Positions 7,398 through 10,201 of a stretch of DNA of 10,201 nucleotides are shown piece after piece (within the stretch, counting starts at the first letter, position 1; each line of letters starts with the position of its first letter). The position numbers were made by a program, and so were the translations under genes. This stretch comes from Methylococcaceae bacterium. Its GTDB lineage: Bacteria; Pseudomonadota; Gammaproteobacteria; Methylococcales; Methylomonadaceae. Under the pieces are notes generated by a model that was given only the letters and a program-made list of their open reading frames with translations, was not told the origin of the DNA and did no database searches. The stretch is from positions 1 through 10,201 of the forward strand of contig JAUYMX010000056.1 in assembly GCA_030699345.1 (NCBI GenBank). Reading direction: 5' to 3'.

Positions 7398-7415
7398 TGT
7401 AAAAAATCCTGACAC
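7398..7415. promoter_or_regulatory. 18-bp element, copy 2
   Basis: TGTAAAAAATCCTGACAC, 17 of 18 bases identical to copy 1 and in the same orientation. It lies between the PEP-CTERM promoter and the first coiled-coil gene, so it may serve either. A weaker relative (GAGTAAAAATTCCTGGCGC, 9511-9529) lies at a similar place before the second coiled-coil gene. Confidence 0.4.
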
Positions 7416-7423
7416 CGCATTGC

Positions 7424-7481
7424 TTCTTTATGGCATACCGCTCAACATATTGAAGAGCAATCTCATTTAAGGTTAGAAAAT
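7424..7481 (+). repeat. Leader repeat before coiled-coil copy 1
   Basis: This segment matches 9561-9619 closely: TTCTTTATGGCATAC, then GCT, ATATTGA, GAAGAGCAA, CTCATT and AAGGTTA are shared, with small substitutions and indels. It carries the ribosome binding site AAGG (7469-7472). Both copies contain a seven-codon frame starting at ATGGCATAC and ending TATTGA. The shared leader indicates duplication of gene plus promoter region. Confidence 0.75.
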
Positions 7482-7799
7482 ATGTTTGACGGTAAGTTTT
7501 TTTTTGAACAATGGCTAATGAACTTAGTGGGCGACGGCAAAGCTAATAGCCCTCAAGGAATAATGGTATTGGTATTAAAAGCCCAAACCAATCACTTTGC
7601 CCTTTCAAATATTGAATTACGTGAGGAAATACAAAGCCTGCGGGGAGATATGGATAATCACTTTGAACAAGTCGATAAACGTTTCGAAACACTGACCACA
7701 CGAATTGATCGTTTGATGATCTGGTCTTTTGCTACCACGCTTTCAGCAGCAGGTGGCATTGTAATTTGGCCATTAAGTTTTTACCTTAACGGCGTATGA
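7482..7799 (+). CDS. Small coiled-coil protein with C-terminal membrane tail, eroded paralog
   Basis: A 105-residue protein, paralogous to the gene at 9620. Shared parts are MFD-KFFEQWL, MNLVGDGKA, MVLVLKAQTNHFA, IELREEIQ, KRFE and RIDR-MIWSFATTLS. Compared with that copy it lacks seven codons after EQWL, lacks nearly all of the DKRF repeats (one heptad, FEQVDKRF, remains), and has a one-base deletion near 7771-7776. The deletion shifts the last codons so the original end (AIKFLP-stop) becomes WPLSFYLNGV. The stop of the original frame is still readable at TTTTTACCTTAA. Architecture: globular N-terminus, short coiled coil, membrane segment (about 83-100), as in Bdr-like or DUF1640-like proteins. 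Possibly a decaying copy. The start is supported by AAGG nine bases upstream. Confidence 0.7.
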   Translation: MFDGKFFFEQWLMNLVGDGKANSPQGIMVLVLKAQTNHFALSNIELREEIQSLRGDMDNHFEQVDKRFETLTTRIDRLMIWSFATTLSAAGGIVIWPLSFYLNGV

Positions 7800-7841
7800 A
7801 TTAGCCTTTAATCAAGAAAATCAAGCTATTGTATTGAACAG

Positions 7842-8699
7842 CTAAATACCCAGCCTTTTTCTTGCTATAAAAAATTTCAATTGTTGCAAAGGGTTACGGT
7901 TACCCATCCACAAATAGCCCTTTTTTAATCGATTCAAGCGTGCATCATAACAAGTATAGTGGGGTATAGGTTTCAGCTCCGTAGGGTGAAGTAAGGCTAA
8001 TAAAGCCTTGGTAACAACAATACCTGTTGCCAGTTTACAACCACTTGCAATACTAGGCCCTTTGCGATTACCAAGATCAAATGCAGCTGGCTGAATATAC
8101 TTAAGGTGAAACCCAGCAGGTGCTGAAGCCAATGCTAATTTTAAAGCTTGTATGCCTAAGGGAGCGTCAAAATCAATGTCAAAATATTCATCAAAAGACA
8201 TGCCTTCAGATGTAAAAACCAACGCTCCCACACCAAAGCCCATAGGCACACCAAATATGACAGGAATATGCCTTTCTCGACAGGCATTGACAATCAAACG
8301 ATGCACCTTTACCTCAAAAAACTCAACCGCATCTACAAATACATCCACGCCCGTTAAAAAATCATCAATATTATTTTCGTTGATGCCTTCAGGATAGGTT
8401 TTTATATTGGCTTTAGGGTTAATATCCAAAGCAAGCTCATGCATAACGTCCATTTTTTTACGGCCAACAGTGGACATAGTCGCGCCATACTGCCGATTAA
8501 AGTTTTTTATTTCAAACTCATCAAAATCCGATATTTTGAAATTGCCCACACCAGCCCGTGCTAACGTAATCAAATAGTCACCGCCCACACCACCCATGCC
8601 AGCAATAGCAAAAGTGGCATTTTTTAAGCGTGTTTGTTCTTCGGCATTGGTAATACCGTTATTCCTAGAAAAAGCCAGGTCATAATTAAATTGGGGCAC
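7842..8699 (-). CDS. ThiF/MoeB/HesA-family (E1-like) adenylyltransferase
   Basis: A 285-residue E1-like enzyme. The family uses ATP to adenylate a substrate, classically the C-terminal glycine of a ubiquitin-like protein. Seen: nucleotide loop GMGGVGG (34-40), DFDEFEIKNFNRQ (58-70) with the Asp, Asn and Arg-Gln of the family signature, and the Lys81/82 pair in GRKK. Differences from MoeB/ThiF: no CxxC zinc pairs (only Cys140, 221 and 250), and the usual DCTDN is DAVEFFE (123-129), so Glu126 replaces the metal-binding Asp. SIASGCKLATG (216-226) may be an active-site region. No ubiquitin-like protein, E2 or JAB protease gene is nearby, so its partner is unknown. It starts at GTG, supported by AGGA seven bases upstream. 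It follows the membrane-protein gene after a 73-bp gap, probably as one operon. Confidence 0.85.
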   Translation of the reverse strand: MPQFNYDLAFSRNNGITNAEEQTRLKNATFAIAGMGGVGGDYLITLARAGVGNFKISDFDEFEIKNFNRQYGATMSTVGRKKMDVMHELALDINPKANIKTYPEGINENNIDDFLTGVDVFVDAVEFFEVKVHRLIVNACRERHIPVIFGVPMGFGVGALVFTSEGMSFDEYFDIDFDAPLGIQALKLALASAPAGFHLKYIQPAAFDLGNRKGPSIASGCKLATGIVVTKALLALLHPTELKPIPHYTCYDARLNRLKKGYLWMGNRNPLQQLKFFIARKRLGI

Positions 8700-8772
8700 G
8701 TTACTTTCCTATCTATTTATTTGAAGGGATTTGCTGATTAAAACAACTCAAATATTTGTTATATATTTCTTG

Positions 8773-9267
8773 TTAATCATCCAAGTTCGATTCTTGCAGG
8801 TATCTATCTTGATAATAACGATCAATATCTTCAGGTTTGTGCTCATAGTTTAAAAATTCCTCGCGCCAGTTTTTAGCTTTTTCACAATGCGGATCACATT
8901 GATTTTTGATAGGACAATATCGGCGTTCTATCTCATTTGTGATGGCTAAAGCCCATTGCAGTGTGCCATTCGCCCACTCACAATATTCGCACCACACTTT
9001 GTCCGCAAAGCGTAAATGCGCTATGTTGTGGCGGTCATAATTAAAGTAAGGTTTGGGATCAATGTTTTTTTGTCTTCTGATCCAAAAATACACGACGTTG
9101 AAAAAAAGCAGGAATAGATACAAAGGCAGCAAGGCAATACCAAACAATAGGATTAGCAGCATACCTATAAATGGGCCAATAAAACCCAATCTCTGTTTAT
9201 GAAGCTTATTTAAATTGCGAATACATTGATCAATATTGGCTTTTTGGGGGGGATTTTCTGATTTCAT
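8773..9267 (-). CDS. Cys-rich membrane protein of unknown function
   Basis: A 164-residue protein I cannot name. It has a polar N-terminus (1-28), a hydrophobic stretch of about 34 residues (29-62) that may be one long helix or a hairpin, followed by FWIRRQK, which suggests a positively charged cytoplasmic side. The soluble C-terminal half is aromatic and charged and holds five cysteines in a spaced pattern, Cys93-x2-Cys96 and Cys118-x5-Cys124-x3-Cys128, together with His127, a possible metal- or cluster-binding site. The tail (REEFLNYEHKPEDIDRYYQD) is acidic. AGGA lies eight bases upstream of the ATG. It precedes the ThiF-like gene on the same strand by 73 bp, so the two may work together, perhaps with this protein as membrane-bound substrate or partner (inference). 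Confidence 0.8.
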   Translation of the reverse strand: MKSENPPQKANIDQCIRNLNKLHKQRLGFIGPFIGMLLILLFGIALLPLYLFLLFFNVVYFWIRRQKNIDPKPYFNYDRHNIAHLRFADKVWCEYCEWANGTLQWALAITNEIERRYCPIKNQCDPHCEKAKNWREEFLNYEHKPEDIDRYYQDRYLQESNLDD

Positions 9268-9560
9268 ACGCGTTATCCTAAAAATATTTCACAGTGTTAA
9301 GATTGTAAACTTGCCTGTATCAATGGCACAGCCCCTACATTTAACTAACAATGCTCAAAATATAGAACAACAAACTCAATCAAGATAGCTACTATTGTCT
9401 TTCTTTACATTTATTTCCAGCTGTCGCTTAAATCACCATCTAATGTGATTTTATAGCCCGCAATAACTGTTCGATAAAATGCCGTTTAGGCATATACATC
9501 CCTCTCGATAGAGTAAAAATTCCTGGCGCTTTTCACCTGACAAAGTCGATTACACCCTTT
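9268..9560. other. Divergent intergenic region
   Basis: AT-rich spacer between the membrane-protein gene (minus) and the leader of the second coiled-coil gene (plus). I see no clear promoter for either. Minus-strand frames at 9420-9495 (a 17-codon frame, and an overlapping frame ending LDGDLSDSWK) may be remnants of a lost gene. A weak relative of the 18-bp element lies at 9511-9529. Confidence 0.45.
9440..9493 (-). CDS. Possible 17-residue small ORF
   Basis: ATG at 9493 opens a 17-residue basic peptide (MPKRHFIEQLLRAIKSH) that begins six bases after GAGAGGG, one of the best ribosome binding sites in the window. It lies 172 bases upstream of the membrane-protein gene on the same strand. It could be a leader peptide, the 5' stub of a deleted gene or chance. 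I have no homology support. Confidence 0.2.
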   Translation of the reverse strand: MPKRHFIEQLLRAIKSH

Positions 9561-9619
9561 TTCTTTATGGCATACTGCTTAAAATATTGATGAAGAGCAA
9601 CCTCATTAAGGTTATAAAA
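9561..9619 (+). repeat. Leader repeat before coiled-coil copy 2
   Basis: Counterpart of 7424-7481, including the ATGGCATAC ... TATTGA mini-frame and the ribosome binding site AAGG (9608-9611, eight bases before the chosen ATG). The alignment of the two leaders shows that the upstream in-frame ATG at 9587 lies in non-coding leader sequence: the same bases in copy 1 are out of frame and lack that ATG. Confidence 0.75.
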
Positions 9620-10051
9620 ATGTTTGACGATAAGTTTTTTGAACAATGGCTGGATAATCAGGCCCAACGGGTTATGAACTTGGTGGGCGACGGCAAAGCC
9701 ATTAGCCCTGAAGAAATGATGGTATTAGTGTTAAAAGCCCAAACTAATCACTTTGCCCATTTAGATATTGAATTACGCGAGGAAATACAGGGCCTACGCG
9801 AGGACATGGACAAACGTTTTGATTTAATGCGCGAGGAAATGGACAAGCGCTTCGATTTGATGCGCGAAGAGATGAGCAAGCGCTTTGAACAAGTCGACAG
9901 GCGCTTTGAGCAAGTTGACAAGCGTTTTGAGCAGGCAGAAAAACGTTTCGAAGCGCTTACGATAAGAATTGACCGGTTTATGATTTGGTCTTTTGCCACT
10001 ACTTTATCCGTGGGCGGCATTGTGATTGCCGCCATTAAGTTTTTACCTTAA
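9620..10051 (+). CDS. Coiled-coil protein with heptad repeats and C-terminal membrane anchor
   Basis: A 143-residue protein with a conserved N-terminal segment (MFDDKFFEQWL, MNLVGDGKAISPEEMMVLVLKAQ), a long coiled coil, and a hydrophobic tail (about 121-140, MIWSFATTLSVGGIVIAAI). The coiled coil is built of two 11-residue repeats DKRFDLMREEM (64-85) and four heptads of the type DKRFEQV (86-113). Architecture resembles Borrelia Bdr proteins and bacterial DUF1640-like tail-anchored coiled coils; function unknown, perhaps membrane-linked oligomer formation. I prefer this start to the ATG at 9587 because AAGG is well placed and the paralog at 7482 starts at the same MFD. It flanks the ThiF/membrane-protein pair together with that paralog. 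Confidence 0.8.
   Translation: MFDDKFFEQWLDNQAQRVMNLVGDGKAISPEEMMVLVLKAQTNHFAHLDIELREEIQGLREDMDKRFDLMREEMDKRFDLMREEMSKRFEQVDRRFEQVDKRFEQAEKRFEALTIRIDRFMIWSFATTLSVGGIVIAAIKFLP
9809..9958 (+). repeat. In-frame tandem repeats in the coiled coil
   Basis: Two 33-bp units (9809-9841, 9842-9874) are followed by four 21-bp units (9875-9895, 9896-9916, 9917-9937, 9938-9958). Each unit encodes a KRF or RRF core. All are multiples of three, so copy-number change keeps the frame; the paralog at 7482 keeps only about one unit. Confidence 0.85.
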
Positions 10052-10075
10052 AGGGCCTCTAAAAAATCGCACTGC

Positions 10076-10124
10076 GACAAGCTCAGCACGACCGGATATT
10101 GGATGTGTTCGTGCGGAGCTTGTC
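10076..10124. repeat. REP-like palindromic element
   Basis: GACAAGCTCAGCACGA (10076-10091) and TCGTGCGGAGCTTGTC (10109-10124) are inverted copies with one mismatch around a 17-base spacer. The core GACAAGCTCAGCACGA resembles the dispersed GACAAGCTCAG-type extragenic palindromes found in many proteobacterial genomes. It starts 24 bases after the coiled-coil gene and could also stabilise its mRNA end. Confidence 0.65.
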
Positions 10125-10170
10125 TAAAATCAAAGTAACTATTCAGCATCAGTTGATTGCCTTGAAAATG

Positions 10171-10201
10171 TCTTGTGGGAGCGACGCCCACGTCGCGACC
10201 G
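10171..10201. repeat. Second REP-like palindrome, cut by the window edge
   Basis: GTGGGAGCGACGCCCACGTC contains the inverted repeat GCGACG-CCCA-CGTCGC (10181-10196). Sequences beginning GTGGGAGCGA are typical of REP elements in gammaproteobacteria. The GC-rich content contrasts with the AT-rich surroundings. The element probably continues beyond the right edge. Confidence 0.5.

Larger units (their letters stand above)
7041..7481. other. Long regulatory intergenic region
   Basis: This 441-base AT-rich gap separates the divergent PEP-CTERM gene (left) and first coiled-coil gene (right). It holds two overlapping palindromes, a sigma-54 promoter, a 10-bp-phased direct repeat, two copies of an 18-bp element and the leader shared with the second coiled-coil gene, listed separately. 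A 39-codon plus-strand frame at 7283-7402 has no ribosome binding site and is not called. Confidence 0.6.

Noticed and set aside
7283..7402. Plus-strand frame MALLAQPARI..., 39 codons
   Set aside because: No ribosome binding site, and it runs into the 18-bp repeat element; no family recognised.
7842..9267. CBASS- or Bil-type ubiquitin-like defence operon
   Set aside because: Only an E1-like gene is present; no cyclase, E2, ubiquitin-like protein or JAB protease is encoded nearby.
9522..9540. Possible sigma-54 site CTGGCGCTTTTCACCTGA before coiled-coil copy 2
   Set aside because: TGGCGC is a fair -24 box, but CT stands where the -12 GC is required.
9587..9619. Upstream start (MMKSNLIKVIK) for coiled-coil copy 2
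   Set aside because: The same bases in copy 1 are leader sequence out of frame, and AAGG is placed for the ATG at 9620.
1..10201. CRISPR array, tRNA or rRNA genes
   Set aside because: No regularly spaced repeats with unique spacers and no tRNA or rRNA signature sequences seen on either strand.

Overview
The window looks like a chromosomal segment of a moderately AT-rich gammaproteobacterium. A lineage such as the Methylococcales (methanotrophs) is plausible, because of the dapA-bamC pairing, a DKE-DYQ / LPPDL-type BamC lipoprotein, and the mix of a PEP-CTERM protein, a FeeM-like acyltransferase and a TPR protein. The genus is an inference and cannot be fixed from the sequence alone.

Left part (1-2912): ordinary housekeeping genes. 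On the minus strand dapA (lysine/diaminopimelate pathway) and bamC (outer-membrane assembly lipoprotein) form a coupled operon whose stop and start codons share one base, driven by an extended -10 promoter. Divergent from it, on the plus strand, is an N-carbamoylputrescine amidase gene (polyamine synthesis).

Middle part (3025-7481): a surface/exopolysaccharide-type neighbourhood. It has an exported 567-residue TPR protein resembling PrsT; a two-domain protein with an N-acyl amino acid synthase (FeeM/GNAT-like) domain fused to a cyclic-nucleotide-binding domain; and a secreted PEP-CTERM protein that an exosortase would process. Two strong bidirectional terminators insulate these units. Upstream of the PEP-CTERM gene lies a good sigma-54 (-24/-12) promoter. 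Two overlapping palindromes sit just where its transcript would begin, and repeated 18-bp elements further upstream could be activator sites.

Right part (7424-10201): an accessory region. Two paralogous genes for small coiled-coil proteins with a C-terminal membrane tail lie in direct orientation. Each is preceded by the same leader of about 58 bp, and between them on the minus strand is a two-gene unit: a Cys-rich membrane protein and a ThiF/E1-like adenylyltransferase without the usual zinc cysteines. The first coiled-coil copy has lost most of its heptads and has a shifted C-terminal frame. The window ends in REP-like palindromic repeats. The ThiF/membrane-protein pair with its flanking coiled-coil genes is the best candidate for an undescribed system, but no function can be assigned from sequence alone.
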